Notes: a model not told the origin generated them from the sequence alone. Numbered from the stretch's first letter, positions 31,219 through 40,895 are shown. The stretch: 64,000 bases of DNA from Methylobacterium tardum (GCF_023546765.1 NZ_CP097484.1:3628001-3692000); one strand, 5' to 3'. Numbers and translations: made by a program.

Positions 31219-31644
31219 CTATCCCTTGAACGCTGTGTTGAGCTGTAGGGTCGCGAACGTCACGATCGATAGGATCGCGGCGATGTCGTAGAGCCCGTAG
31301 CCGACGGCTGCCCCGAGCGCACCCGTCGCCCACAGGCTCGCCGCAGTGGCGGTGCCGGAGGTTCCCCCGGCGCGCTTGAGGATCGCGCCGCCGCCGATGA
31401 AGCCGACGCCGGTGATGAGACCCTCGATGATCCGCGCCTGACCAGCCGAATCCTGGCCCAGCACTCGGATGGCGACGATCACGAAGCCGCAACTGGCGAT
31501 CGCCACGAGCGGGAAGGTGCGCAGCCCTGCGCTCCGAGCCTCATGCTCGCGGTTCCAGCCGATAGGCAGGGCCAGGGCGTACGCGACCGCGAGGGCGATG
31601 AGGTGGGAGGCGACCTCCCAAAGGTCGAAGTTGCGTCCTGGCAT
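31219..31644 (-). CDS. MgtC/SapB-family inner-membrane protein
   Basis: A 141-residue protein with four or five hydrophobic helices and the MgtC pattern: LPIGWNREHEARSAGLRTFP, IIEGLITGVGFIGGGAILKR and TSGTATAASLWATGALGAAVG. It corresponds to the short membrane part of MgtC without the C-terminal ACT-like domain. In the family it is linked to growth in low magnesium or acid, with an unclear mechanism. A broken relative lies at 24677-25087. Confidence 0.85.
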   Translation of the reverse strand: MPGRNFDLWEVASHLIALAVAYALALPIGWNREHEARSAGLRTFPLVAIASCGFVIVAIRVLGQDSAGQARIIEGLITGVGFIGGGAILKRAGGTSGTATAASLWATGALGAAVGYGLYDIAAILSIVTFATLQLNTAFKG

Positions 31645-31878
31645 TCGGTCCCCCTGCCCGACCGGGCGATCCGTCTACGACCTCAGGACGACGAGCGTCG
31701 CCTTCTCGATCCGCGCGAAGACGGCGATCACATACACGTACTTCGGGCAGGCCCCTACCGCGGAGCAAAGCCCCATGCGCTCGGCCATCGCGAACCCCGA
31801 GGCCCCCTTGCGGGCGGAGCTGGCAGTCACATCACGGCACCGCCCGATCCCAATGGGGGCGGCCGAGCGACCGTCCCG

Positions 31879-32262
31879 TTAGGTGGATGTTTCCGATGGC
31901 ACTTCCGTATCGCCGGGCGCGGCATTCGGCTTCCCGGCCTCCCGCACGGACGACCGCAGCGCATCGCGAATGTCCTCGTCATCGGGGAGCGGATCGTAGC
32001 GACCGTTGCGGTGGCGGTAGAGGCGACAGGTCAAGGCGGCGGGCTCATCGCCGACCGGCGCGATGTCGCGGCCATCGACACGGATCGTGGGCGAGCCGAC
32101 AAAGTTCTCGTCCCTCGCCTCCCGCAAGACCAAGATCTCGCGCAATTCGATGGCCTGTGGATCCAAGCCGAACTCCGGCAGGAGGCGGCGCAGCTGGGTC
32201 AAAGCCTCCGCGTGAGACGGGCAGTCCTCCCAGTAAAGCAGTGCGACATGCGGCGGGGTCAT
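31879..32262 (-). CDS. Thioredoxin-fold protein (alkylmercury-lyase-associated type)
   Basis: A 127-residue protein opening VALLYWEDCPSHAEALTQL, a thioredoxin-like start in which the active site is Cys-Pro-Ser-His. It then has the cis-Pro strand FVGSPTIRVDGRDI and a second Cys (ALTCRLYRH). Such proteins often occur in metal or mercury resistance loci. Its ATG overlaps the TGA of the upstream redoxin gene (ATGA), so the two are translationally coupled. Confidence 0.7.
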   Translation of the reverse strand: MTPPHVALLYWEDCPSHAEALTQLRRLLPEFGLDPQAIELREILVLREARDENFVGSPTIRVDGRDIAPVGDEPAALTCRLYRHRNGRYDPLPDDEDIRDALRSSVREAGKPNAAPGDTEVPSETST

Positions 32263-33203
32263 CGCTCGCTCCCGCCAGGACCGGACCCGAGGGTCCACTT
32301 CACGGTGCAACCGACGGGTTTGGTCTCAGGGACTGCCACATCCCTTCCGGCGAGCACGGCGTCCAGGGCGGCGCGCAGCCATCCGGCGTCGCGGGATGGG
32401 TCGCGGTGGTCCTCATCCGGCGCACCGTGATAGGCGACCCGTCCGTCGGCATCGAGCACGAACGCCTCTGGGGTATGGCGTACGCCCCATGCCCGAGCAA
32501 CTTCCTGGCCGGCGTCCATCAGGTAGGGACTGGCCATTTCCCCGGCCGTCACCCGATGTCTGCAGGCATCCAGCGTGTCATGGGGGGAAACGATCGGGTC
32601 GTTCGCGTTGATCTGCAGGACGCGGACCAACAGATCATAATCACGCGCCACGTTTTGTATGCGCTCATGCCAGGCAAGTGCCCAGGGGCAGTGGTTGCAG
32701 GTCCAGACGATCAGGGTGGCCGGGACCCGCCCTCCGTGCAACGACGTCGACCGGTCGCTCGTATCGCGCAGCACGAACGGCGGGGCACGATCCCCCACGC
32801 GGAGGGCAGGCTTGAGATCAGCAGGCTCCTTGTGGTGCGGCGAAGGCTCCAGATGTTGGATGCGCCCGTCGTCTCCGAGAGTGAAGGCGACATCGAGCGC
32901 CGAGAGGCCGTTGGGACCAGTGCGCCCATCCGCCCCGCCGGTGAACCTCGCGCGAAGGGCCAGCCTCGTGGCGGTTGCGGCGGGCAACAGGCGCCATTCC
33001 AGCGCCTGCATCGCAGGTCCGGCCGGCATCCGCGCTTGGTGAGCCAAGACCGCATCGATGCCGACGACCGTCTGGCCGGCAAAGGTCAGTCTCACGTCGT
33101 CGCTCAGCGCGGAACGGCGGGCGGCATCGGCCGAGGGCCCGGTCTGCCCGAGGGCGTTCATCCATGCGGCGACGGCAGTCGGGAGCTTGTCAGGCAACAC
33201 CAT
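32259..33203 (-). CDS. Two-domain protein: SnoaL-like domain plus redoxin/thioredoxin domain
   Basis: Residues 1-125 resemble a SnoaL/NTF2-like fold (AAWMNALGQTGPSADAARRS and GIDAVLAHQARM). Residues 130-314 form an AhpC/TSA-type thioredoxin domain (LRVGDRAPPFVLRDT, active-site segment WTCNHCPWALAWH with CxxC, TPEAFVLDADGRVAYHG). The combination suggests a peroxiredoxin- or ResA-like redox role on a bound substrate. I place the start at ATG 33203 after an Arg-rich leader. It forms an operon with the small thioredoxin-fold gene. Confidence 0.75.
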   Translation of the reverse strand: MVLPDKLPTAVAAWMNALGQTGPSADAARRSALSDDVRLTFAGQTVVGIDAVLAHQARMPAGPAMQALEWRLLPAATATRLALRARFTGGADGRTGPNGLSALDVAFTLGDDGRIQHLEPSPHHKEPADLKPALRVGDRAPPFVLRDTSDRSTSLHGGRVPATLIVWTCNHCPWALAWHERIQNVARDYDLLVRVLQINANDPIVSPHDTLDACRHRVTAGEMASPYLMDAGQEVARAWGVRHTPEAFVLDADGRVAYHGAPDEDHRDPSRDAGWLRAALDAVLAGRDVAVPETKPVGCTVKWTLGSGPGGSER

Positions 33204-33241
33204 GGTTCGAATCTCCTCGTGGGACACGTCGCTGGTCTGGG

Positions 33242-33619
33242 TCAGCCGCCCCATCGCTCGGAGCCGTCCCGGTCGTTGCGCCAAGGGGCGTCACGACCGA
33301 CGCGACACAGGGTGATGGCGAACAGTTGGACCGACGATCCATCGAGCGAGTAGACGCTGTCCTTGCAGGCAAAGTCGGCGCTTCCGGTCTCGCGCTGCAC
33401 CAAGACTTGCCCCGTGACGGGACTGGTCCAAGGCAGAAGGGGCTTGGCCGTCCAAGCGGCCGTGGCTCCGGGCGGGAGATCGGCGACTGCGCTGCTGATG
33501 GCGGCCATCTCTCCGGCGTGTATCAGGCGCTGCCAAAGTCGGCCCGCGGCACCGACGACGGGTAACGGCACCAGCAGCACCGCCGGGATCAAAAAACGGA
33601 AACGTCCTTGCGGCAACAC
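33242..33619 (-). CDS. Membrane-anchored RT0821-type surface-antigen-like protein
   Basis: From GTG 33619 the frame encodes about 125 residues with a hydrophobic anchor (FLIPAVLLVPLPVVGAAGR). The C-terminal part contains AVADLPPGATAAWTAK, WTSPVTGQVLVQRE and a Cys-containing end (FACKDSVY, LCRVGRD). This resembles the small beta-rich 17-kDa/RT0821 surface-antigen proteins, in which similar WxxPxTGxxG and Cys elements occur. The role is unknown. It lies upstream of the redoxin operon on the same strand. Confidence 0.5.
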   Translation of the reverse strand: MLPQGRFRFLIPAVLLVPLPVVGAAGRLWQRLIHAGEMAAISSAVADLPPGATAAWTAKPLLPWTSPVTGQVLVQRETGSADFACKDSVYSLDGSSVQLFAITLCRVGRDAPWRNDRDGSERWGG

Positions 33620-33839
33620 GACCCTTAACCTAGCGAATGAACGTTGCCTCGATGCGACGCGGCCCCGGTACCGCCGATCCCGCGGTCCAACTCGCGCCGC
33701 ACGAGTCGGCTGACCTCCGCGCGAGACGCTCCCTTGGCCCGGTGCGGGGAACGATCCGATGCCTGCGGCACACCCGACGGCATACCGGCGTCCCTGCGCG
33801 ACCGCCAATCGTCATTGATGCAGGCTGTGATCAGGATCG

Positions 33840-34715
33840 ATGATCAACCTTGAGCTTCGGCACCTACGATCGTTCGTCTGTCTCGCCGAGGAACTACACT
33901 TCGCGCGAGCCGCCGCACGCCTCAACATCGTGCAGCCGGCGCTCAGCGCGCAGATCCGCGGCATGGAGGGCATGCTCGGCGTTGAGTTGTTCGATAGAGG
34001 CCGACACAAGGTGGCGTTGACCGAACCAGGGCGCCTCTTGCTGGCCGAGGCCCGCGCAACCCTGGCGCAGGCCCAACACAGTATCGAGGTCGTTCAGCGC
34101 GCCGGGCGCGGGGAGGCCGGCCACCTACGGATCGGCTACACCGGCGCCGCTGCGTACTCGGGACTGATGTCGCGCCTGGTCCGCGATTTCCGCCGACGCG
34201 CGCCCGCCGTCACCTTCGGCTTCGAGGAGCTGTATCCGACGCTGCAACGCGATGCGCTCCTGGCAAGCCGCATCGACATGGGACTGATGGTGTTCCTGCC
34301 CTCGTTCCGCGACGAGCGGCTGGCCCATCGCGTGATCGAGCATTGGTCGCTGGTGGTTGCGCTGCCTGCCACCCATCCGCTCGTGTCCTGCGATCGGATC
34401 CGCCCCGATCAACTTCAAGGAGATGCGTTCGTCGTCTACGCGGCGCACGGCGGGGAACTCGGCGGGGAAGTTTTGGACCGGATCGGTGTGGTGCCGACCG
34501 ACGTCCATAGAGCCGCAACCGTGACCTCGCTCCTTGCCCTCGTTGCAGCCGGGCTTGGCCTTGCCGTCGTTCCCTCGGGTTTGGCAATCAGCACGACCGC
34601 CGACGTTGTTTTCCGATCCCTCGACTTATCGATTCCACCGCTGGAGGTTTCAGTCGTCTATGACGCGACGACCATGGTCCCGGCCCTGATGAATTTCATC
34701 AATGCATTCACATGA
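33840..34715 (+). CDS. LysR-family transcriptional regulator
   Basis: A 291-residue LTTR. The N-terminal HTH is complete (LRHLRSFVCLAEELHFARAA, RLNIVQPALSAQIRGMEG), followed by the linker helix and a co-inducer-binding domain (GHLRIGYTGAAAYSGLM, then LVVALPATHPL). It is divergent from the redoxin/surface-protein genes, so control of one of those is a reasonable guess. The inducer is unknown. Confidence 0.92.
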   Translation: MINLELRHLRSFVCLAEELHFARAAARLNIVQPALSAQIRGMEGMLGVELFDRGRHKVALTEPGRLLLAEARATLAQAQHSIEVVQRAGRGEAGHLRIGYTGAAAYSGLMSRLVRDFRRRAPAVTFGFEELYPTLQRDALLASRIDMGLMVFLPSFRDERLAHRVIEHWSLVVALPATHPLVSCDRIRPDQLQGDAFVVYAAHGGELGGEVLDRIGVVPTDVHRAATVTSLLALVAAGLGLAVVPSGLAISTTADVVFRSLDLSIPPLEVSVVYDATTMVPALMNFINAFT

Positions 34716-35646
34716 CGGTCGCTGGCGAACGTTTCCGGCACAAAGACGCTCACTTCGCCATGTCAGCGAGATTCCTCGCAGGGATTGTATGTCGGAAGCG
34801 GGAAGATCGATTGGGTCGGTTGTCGTGATGAAAGCCGATCGCGGCCGCGATCGGCGACAGGTGGCATCAGCCCTCGACCTCGGCCATTAGCCCTTCAACC
34901 GATCCGGCGGCGCTCGGCCGCGGCATCGGGATGATCGTGGCGACTTTTCTCGGGTTCGGGGCGGTCGCTGCGAGACGGAACTCGTATCGCGGTCGGTTCG
35001 GTCCTCGCAACCGCAGGCAATCCAAGCTTCACGCAGCAAGCCCTGCCGGCCTCGTCGTGGGCGACATTCCGACGGACACGTCCGCGTCCCACAAGCCAAG
35101 CCGGCGCGTCGTCGGCATCGTTCTCGGCCCTGACCCCGGTGGACGTATCTTACGAGTACCGTCGCTCACGGTACAGGGTGCATCGTTTCGAGTCCTGTCT
35201 CAGTTTGAACCAGCCCGCGGGCCGGCGCTCCTGCGATTCCGTCCCACTTCCCGGACGCGCATGCGCGGCGGGGTCTGCGGCCCAGGCGACACCACGGACT
35301 GGTGGCCGGGGCCCGGCCGGGCGGATCCTCGCCCGCGAGCATGAGGCCGCGGGCGGGATCGGCGCCCCCTCGCAGTTCGGTTTCCCGGTCCCCGCTGGCC
35401 ATCCGCGACGATTTGCCGATGAGTTGGCGTCGGGGGAGCCCAACGCAGGAGGTGACCTGTCGCCGCTCGCGGAACCTTTGTCGTCCCCCCGGAACGGGTG
35501 GGCGTCGGCCCCGGGGCAGACATGGCTCGCCCTTCAGAGATCTGCTGGCGGATCCCGGTCGGCGTCAGGCGCCCCCCTGATCGCGGAGATCGGAACCCAT
35601 GCGGCGCCCGGGAACGGGCCGCACGACGGGTGACGGGCGGCCGGCA
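34716..35646. other. 0.9 kb without a supportable gene
   Basis: Short frames occur on both strands, but none shows a domain. Around 35180 the bases TTTCGAGTCCTG resemble a tRNA T-arm, but no cloverleaf can be built around them. Confidence 0.4.
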
Positions 35647-35665
35647 GCGGGCGAGCCTCGCCCGC
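35647..35665 (-). terminator. Hairpin just downstream of the ZIP transporter gene
   Basis: An 8-base-pair stem (GCGGGCGA/TCGCCCGC) with a GCC loop begins seven bases after the transporter's stop codon on the minus strand. There is no T run, so it is a weak or Rho-assisted terminator at best. Confidence 0.4.
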
Positions 35666-35671
35666 GGGGCC

Positions 35672-36358
35672 TCATCCCACCAGCTCGTCGAGAAGAAGCA
35701 GCAGCAGGAAGCCGACGAAGAACATGGCGGTCACCCAGGGACGGTCCTCGGACTCGTGCGCCTCGACCAGCAGTTCCTCGGTGACGAGGTAAAGCAGCGC
35801 GATCAAGCCGAAGGCCAGGAAGCCGCCTTGGACGGGGGCGGGCATGGAGCCCACGGGACCGCCGAGCAGGGCGCCGAGCGGCAGCAGCAGGACGAGACCC
35901 GCCGTCGCGCCGACCACCTTCCACTTCGATGCGCCGCCCTCGCCGAGCTCGCTGGCCACCGTGAGGCCCAGGAACAGCACCTCGACGGTGAGAGCCACGG
36001 TGAGCAGGAAGCCGGCCCTCGCGGCGGATGCGAAGGCGATGCCCAGCACGAGGCCGTCCACCAGGATGTCGATGCCGGTCACGGTCAGCAGCCCCACCGG
36101 CCCGGCCGCCCGCCGCTCCAGCATGCGGACCCCGAGCATCGCCGCCACGCCGACGGCGCCCCCGACCAGCGTGGCCCAAGGGGAGCCGACATGCTTCAGG
36201 TCTGGCAGGATCTCGCCGGCGGCAGCGGCGAACACCACCCCCGCCGCGAGATGCTGGATGGCGCTGACGAAGACGGCCCCCGGCCGCAGGTTGGCCGCGA
36301 TCGCGGCCCCGAGGATGGCCGCCGCGGCCGGGATCAGCGTGTAGATCCAGGCTTGCAT
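35672..36358 (-). CDS. ZIP-family divalent metal transporter
   Basis: A 228-residue membrane protein of eight helices. The ZIP signature positions are seen in helix IV-like segments: QHLAAGVVFAAAAGEILPD (His and Glu) and TGIDILVDGLVLGIAFA (Asp residues). ZIP proteins import Zn or Fe or move metal by gradient. Here the usual variable His-rich loop is missing. The gene follows a small Cys-containing protein by seven bases. Confidence 0.8.
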   Translation of the reverse strand: MQAWIYTLIPAAAAILGAAIAANLRPGAVFVSAIQHLAAGVVFAAAAGEILPDLKHVGSPWATLVGGAVGVAAMLGVRMLERRAAGPVGLLTVTGIDILVDGLVLGIAFASAARAGFLLTVALTVEVLFLGLTVASELGEGGASKWKVVGATAGLVLLLPLGALLGGPVGSMPAPVQGGFLAFGLIALLYLVTEELLVEAHESEDRPWVTAMFFVGFLLLLLLDELVG

Positions 36359-36365
36359 CGTGGCC

Positions 36366-36659
36366 TCACGCGGCGCCGTTCGGGCGGGCGGCGACGGGCC
36401 CGTCGTTGCACCCGAAGCGCTGCCCCTCGCCCCCGCGGAACTTCCGCCGGGCCTGCCGCGGGACCTGTGCGGACGTGGCCGGCGAGATGCCGGCCCTCGT
36501 CCTGGCGACCGCGAGGCCGGTCCACGCGCTCGACGGGTCGCGGAGGCAGTGCGCCGCGGCCGCGGCGTCCCCATCGTGCCGGAACGGCCCGGCAGCAGGC
36601 GCGCCCGTTGGCCCGCAGGCACGGCCGATCGGGTCCGCGTCGCGGCAGAGGCTGGCCAT
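36366..36659 (-). CDS. Small Cys-containing hypothetical protein upstream of the ZIP gene
   Basis: A 97-residue frame with GGGAG nine bases before ATG 36659. It has four Cys (LCRD, RACGPT, HCLRD, FGCND) and basic stretches. It ends seven bases before the ZIP gene, so both share a transcript. No family is recognised. A cytosolic metal-handling role is a guess. Confidence 0.5.
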   Translation of the reverse strand: MASLCRDADPIGRACGPTGAPAAGPFRHDGDAAAAAHCLRDPSSAWTGLAVARTRAGISPATSAQVPRQARRKFRGGEGQRFGCNDGPVAARPNGAA

Positions 36660-36752
36660 GTCACGCTCCCTTCCGAGGTCGAGCCGCGAGCCCTAGATCA
36701 TCCAATGGCCGGTGGGGCAAGCCTCCCGGGCCGTGCGGGAAGCGAAATGAAT

Positions 36753-36788
36753 CGAGCGACCCCGGCGCCATCGCGCCGGGGTCGCTCG
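36753..36788. repeat. Perfect 15-base-pair hairpin
   Basis: CGAGCGACCCCGGCG (36753-36767) pairs with CGCCGGGGTCGCTCG (36774-36788) around a 6-base loop. It sits about 100 bases upstream of the ZIP operon start. On the minus strand it is followed by ATTCATTTC, so it could terminate transcription from the right or form a leader structure. Confidence 0.6.
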
Positions 36789-37039
36789 GTCTTCCACGTC
36801 GCATCCTTCCCGGCCTCGCCCCACCTCGTCGCGTGCCCGATGCGCGATCGCCGCCGCGACGGAGATTCCCGGCGCGGCCTGGCTTGAGCCGGGGATCGAT
36901 CCCGCGCCGACGCCGATGCCGTTCGTCACCTTCCTGCGGGTGCCGCTGCGAGAACCCGGCCGCGTCTTCGACCTGGCCCGCATCCGCGGGGCCCTGCTGG
37001 CCGCCGCCTCCTCGTCGGTGCCGCTGTCGGGCACGGCCC

Positions 37040-37290
37040 CCGATCTGGTATCTGCCAGCCGACCCGATGCTGCCCGCCGGCCTTCCGATCTACCGGTTCC
37101 GGGATTTGGCGACGGTCTACGGCACTGCCTGCCAGGAGCCGATCCAGGGGGAGTTCGGCGACGGCATCATGTCGGCGATCGGCTCTGGACATGGACGTGG
37201 CTCAGAAGGCCAAGAACGAGCGCGACCGCGTGCGGCCCAGGATGTCGGGGAAGCTCCCGCTATACAAGCGTCACGGCGACGACGACACCT
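37040..37290 (+). pseudogene. cynS: Cyanase (cyanate hydratase) C-terminal remnant
   Basis: Cyanase turns cyanate and bicarbonate into ammonia and CO2. The relic reads IYRFRDLATVYGTACQEPIQ, then EFGDGIMSAI, and after a frame change MDVAQKAKNERDRVRPRMSG and KLPLYKRHGD, which follows the C-terminal half of CynS in order. The catalytic Arg (YRF) and Ser (GIMSAI) positions are kept, but the usual Glu is Asp here (RFRDL). The N-terminal HTH-like half is not recognisable. It is a dead gene. Confidence 0.7.
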
Positions 37291-37808
37291 CGAATGCGGT
37301 TTCAAGGAGGACCAGGGACGCGGGTCCGGCCGGCGGCTGGCGAGCCGTCGCGCCGGTCATATCGAGGCGGCGGGCCCACTCCGTCCCACCAGGCATCCCG
37401 GTCGGGATATGCGTCATGACGGTCGAAATCGACAAGGACCCGTCGGCCGCCCCACGAACCCGCCGAGGCATGGAAGTGAATGAGGTGCGTCGGTTCGGCG
37501 GGGCGACACTCGACATCTTAGCCGAGACTAACAATCACAGTCCGGCCCAAGAAAATGCGGCCTAACTTGCTCATCCGTCAATCGGATTCATGATTTTTGG
37601 GCTTGACCGCCTCGGCCCTTCGTTTACTGGAATGCCGTCGCCGGCGCGCCTGTGCCGCCCGCGTCGCACACCGGAACCCTCTCCACCCCATGCCCAGCGA
37701 CAGTCACAGTCGATCGACTGTGCCGCGCGCCGGCTAGGTCGCACGGACTCGCCCTGGAAGGGTGAACCCGGGACCGGCCGCACGCGCGGCCCGTCCCAGG
37801 AGACCCTC
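37291..37808. other. Intergenic stretch
   Basis: No gene or clear signal is seen apart from a Shine-Dalgarno-like GGAGA just before the small ORF at 37809. Confidence 0.35.
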
Positions 37809-38018
37809 ATGTCCATCGTCCATCTCGCGTGGGCCGCGTCCGCGCCCGCCATTCCCCCTCGCGAAGGAACGGCGCCTCCTCGTCTTTCGGCCCACTGGTC
37901 GCTGAATCCCGCCACGGGTCGCCTGGAGTGTGCCTGGGTTCGGGCGCCGGGCCCACTGCAGGCGGCCGCGGTTGCCCAGGATCGCCCTGGACGTCTTGCG
38001 TTGCCGGAAGCGGCGTGA
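37809..38018 (+). CDS. Small hypothetical protein
   Basis: A 69-residue frame with GGAGA seven bases before ATG 37809. The middle contains RLSAHWSLNPATGRLECAWV, a Trp/Cys arrangement that I associate with small uncharacterised alphaproteobacterial proteins. The function is unknown. It could be expressed independently. Confidence 0.5.
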   Translation: MSIVHLAWAASAPAIPPREGTAPPRLSAHWSLNPATGRLECAWVRAPGPLQAAAVAQDRPGRLALPEAA

Positions 38019-38385
38019 GACGGGGGCCCGCAAAGCTGCCCTCCCCCGACCCGCGCGGACAGGCGAGGCGTCCTTCGTTGGCGGATCTGCGCCGCGACGT
38101 CAGCCGGCCCGCGCGCGGCGGCCGCGGGCGCAAGACATCCGTACGACGCCAGTGACCGAATCGAGGCTGCGGTGGATTCCGGGGTTGCCCGCCAGCCCAT
38201 CGCCGTCCACGACGGGCCGGAGGGGCGCCATGGCGCGATCGGGATCCGGCCGTCATCGAGATGTCTTGCGGGTTTGTGACTGACGCCCATGCCTTCGGGG
38301 CGACGTTCGCGGGCCTCGCCCCGTCGGAGCGAAAGCCGCCAATCAGACGATTCATCGCCGGCGTGCGACGTTCGGAAGTTTAGCC
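38019..38385. other. Intergenic stretch upstream of the porin gene
   Basis: I see no convincing gene. Promoter elements for the porin must lie here but are not obvious. Confidence 0.35.
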
Positions 38386-40496
38386 ATGCGTACCCTAGTC
38401 AGGCTTGCGATCGCCGCTCCATGGTGCGTCCCGTTGATCCCGGAGGCGGGAGCCGCGGACCTGGGGATCCCCGCGCCGTCCGCGGCCAGCTTCGTCGATT
38501 GGTCGGGGCCGTACCTGGCCGGGCAGGCCAGCGGGGGCGCGTCGTACGGGGGCTTCGACCTCGGCGCGCCGCGCGTCGGGGGCCGGACCCTCCCCGATTT
38601 CCGGACAGGCGACGGGGCCGGGCGCAACGACGCCGGCCGGCGGGCGACCTCCGCGGTCGGCGGCCTCGCCCTCGGCTGGGACTGGCAGGCCGGGCAAACG
38701 GTGATCGGGCTGGAGGCGGACCTCTCGGCGGCATCGCTCAAGCGGCCGGTCCTCGGCACGACCCCCGGCTTCGGCTACGAGCGCCGCGACGGGCTGGACG
38801 GGCTCGACATCGTGCGGGCCAAGACCGGCGCGTACGGCACGCTCCGCGCGCGGCTGGGCTACAGCTTCGACCGCTACCTCGTGTACGGGAGCTTCGGCCG
38901 GCGGCCGCCGACAGCCACGTGCTGTCGACGTTCCCGGGGCAGGACGGGACCGCCCCCGACCGCGGCCGGCGCGAGTTCGGGTCGGTCGGGTTCACGTTGG
39001 GCGCGGGCATCCAGTTCGCCATCCTCCCGAACTTCGCGCTCGGCATCGACTACCGCTACCTGGACCTCGGGCGGACCGACCGCCTCGGGCTCGGCTTCGT
39101 GCCCGGCGCCGACGGGGGCCCCTTCTCCGCGCGCGTCGGCGCCGCCTCGAACCAGGTGTTGGCCCGCCTTTACTGGTTCCCGGGGGGCCTCGCCCTGCCG
39201 CCCGAACCCGACGACGCGGCGCCGCACGATCCGGACACAGGCAATTCCGACCGCATCTCGGTGCACGGGCAGACGACCCTCGTCGCGCAGGGCGTGCCAA
39301 ACTTCCGTTCGCCCTACGTCGGCCCTCAGAGCCTGGTCCCGAGCCAGACCCAGCAGACCACGACCGCGACCGTGTTCCTCGGCCTGAGGCTGACCGACAG
39401 CACCGAGCTCTACTACAACCCGGAGTTCAGCCAGGGCTTCGGCCTCAGCCGGACCACTGGCGTCGCCGGCTTCCTGAACGGCGAGGCGCAGAAGGCCGGC
39501 GCCGCGGCGCCCCGGCTGCGGTCGAACCGCTACTACGTGCGCCAGACCTTCGGGCTCGGCGGCGAGACCGAGACCGTGCCCGACGGGCCCAACCAGTTGG
39601 CCGGGACGCGCGACGTCGAGCGGGTCACGGTGGTGGCCGGCAAGTTCGCGCTCGGCGACTTCTTCGACGGCAACGCCTACGCGCACGACCCGCGCGTCGA
39701 CTTCTTCAACTGGTCGCTGTGGGCCTCCGGCGCCTACGACTTCCCGGCCAACCTGCCAGGCTACACGCAGGGCGTCATGGTCGAGTACAACCGGAGCGCG
39801 TTCGCCGTCCGCGGTGCCTACACGCAGGTCCCGAAGGAGCCGTCCAGCGACGTCCTGGACCCGAGGGTCCTCCGGCGCGGCGGGGCCACGCTGGAGTTCG
39901 AGGAGCGCCATACCCTTCCGCTCCTCCACCAGCCGGGCAAGCTGCGCGTCGGCCTGTTCAGCAACGAGGGCGTGACCGCGAACTATCGCGACGTCGTCGC
40001 CCTCACGCAGGCGGGCGCGTTCGCCGACGCCAACGAAGCCGCGGCCGCAACGCGCCGCCCGAGGCGCAAGAGCGGCTTCTACGTCAACCTGGAGCAGGCC
40101 CTGACGGCCGACCTCGGCTCGTTCCTCCGGTTCAGCGACGGCGACGGCCGGACGGAGAACCTGTCGTTCGCCGACATCGACCGCTCGCTCTCGGGCGGCC
40201 TCTCGCTGAAGGGGGCCGGCTGGGGAAGAGCGCAGGACACCGTCGGCGTCGGGGCCGTGATGAACGCCCTGTCGCCCTCGCACCGGGCATACCTCGCGGC
40301 GGGCGGCCTCGGCCTGGTCGTCGGCGACGGGCGGCTTCGGTACGCCGCCGAGCGCGCGTTCGAGGCGTACTACGCCGTCGGCGTCAGCAGGGCCGTGACG
40401 GTGACGTTCGACTACCAGCACGTCGACAGCCCGGGATACAACCGCGACCGGGGGCCAGTGGACGCCTTCGCCACGCGCCTGCACGTCGACTTCTGA
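38386..40496 (+). CDS. Outer-membrane beta-barrel fused to an OprB-type carbohydrate porin (frame change near 38905)
   Basis: The N-terminus has a signal peptide (LVRLAIAAPWCVPLIPEAGA) and an Omp25/OmpA-like barrel (FVDWSGPYLAGQ, LALGWDWQAGQTVIGLEAD, ARLGYSFDRYLVYGSFG). One base changes the frame near 38905. The barrel then continues (FTLGAGIQFAILPNFALGID, YRYLDLG) and is followed by an OprB-like porin of about 430 residues (DSTELYYNPEFSQGFGLS, KFALGDFFDGNAYAHDPR, ending FATRLHVDF). OprB porins pass sugars through the outer membrane. The terminal Phe is typical of barrels handled by BamA. Total length about 700 residues. Similar two-barrel fusions occur in Rhizobiales. Confidence 0.75.
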
Positions 40497-40595
40497 CGGC
40501 ATCGAGACCAGGGAGACGAGCCGACGGGCTCGACGGCAAGCCGTCGTGGCGGATGCGGCAGCGCCGGATCGGACCTGACGCCAGGGCCGTCTGGG

Positions 40596-40895
40596 TCAGC
40601 GCAGTCGCAGGTGGGATCCCGCGAAGGGCGGGAGTGCGATCCATGCGTCGGTTTCGGTCTGGCCCGATGCTGCATAAGCCTCGGACAGCCTCTCGAAGGC
40701 GATCTCGTCCCACGCATAGCAGTCGACTGGCCGAAATCCGATCGGTTGGCTGCGGCCGGTCCTGATCGCGTCGAGAAATCGGGGATTGGCGACGTACAAG
40801 ACGTCCGGCCCCGTCGCGAGGATGACGCGTTTCAGGGGCTCCCCGTCGTAGGCTCGTACCAGGGCGAGATGCGCGTGATCCATCGAGGCCTCCAT
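40596..40895 (-). CDS. Hypothetical protein
   Basis: A 99-residue soluble protein with normal composition (HAHLALVRAYDGEPLKRVIL, ATGPDVLYVANPRFLDAI and PVDCYAWDEIAFERL). No domain is recognised. ATG 40883 (MDHAH) is an alternative start. It is convergent with the porin gene. Confidence 0.6.
   Translation of the reverse strand: MEASMDHAHLALVRAYDGEPLKRVILATGPDVLYVANPRFLDAIRTGRSQPIGFRPVDCYAWDEIAFERLSEAYAASGQTETDAWIALPPFAGSHLRLR

Noticed and set aside
35150..35200. Possible tRNA gene (TTTCGAGTCCTG)
   Set aside because: No acceptor stem, D-arm or anticodon arm can be paired around it.
37571..38290. 239-codon minus-strand frame
   Set aside because: No domain; it overlaps the small plus-strand ORF at 37809 that has a good ribosome-binding site.
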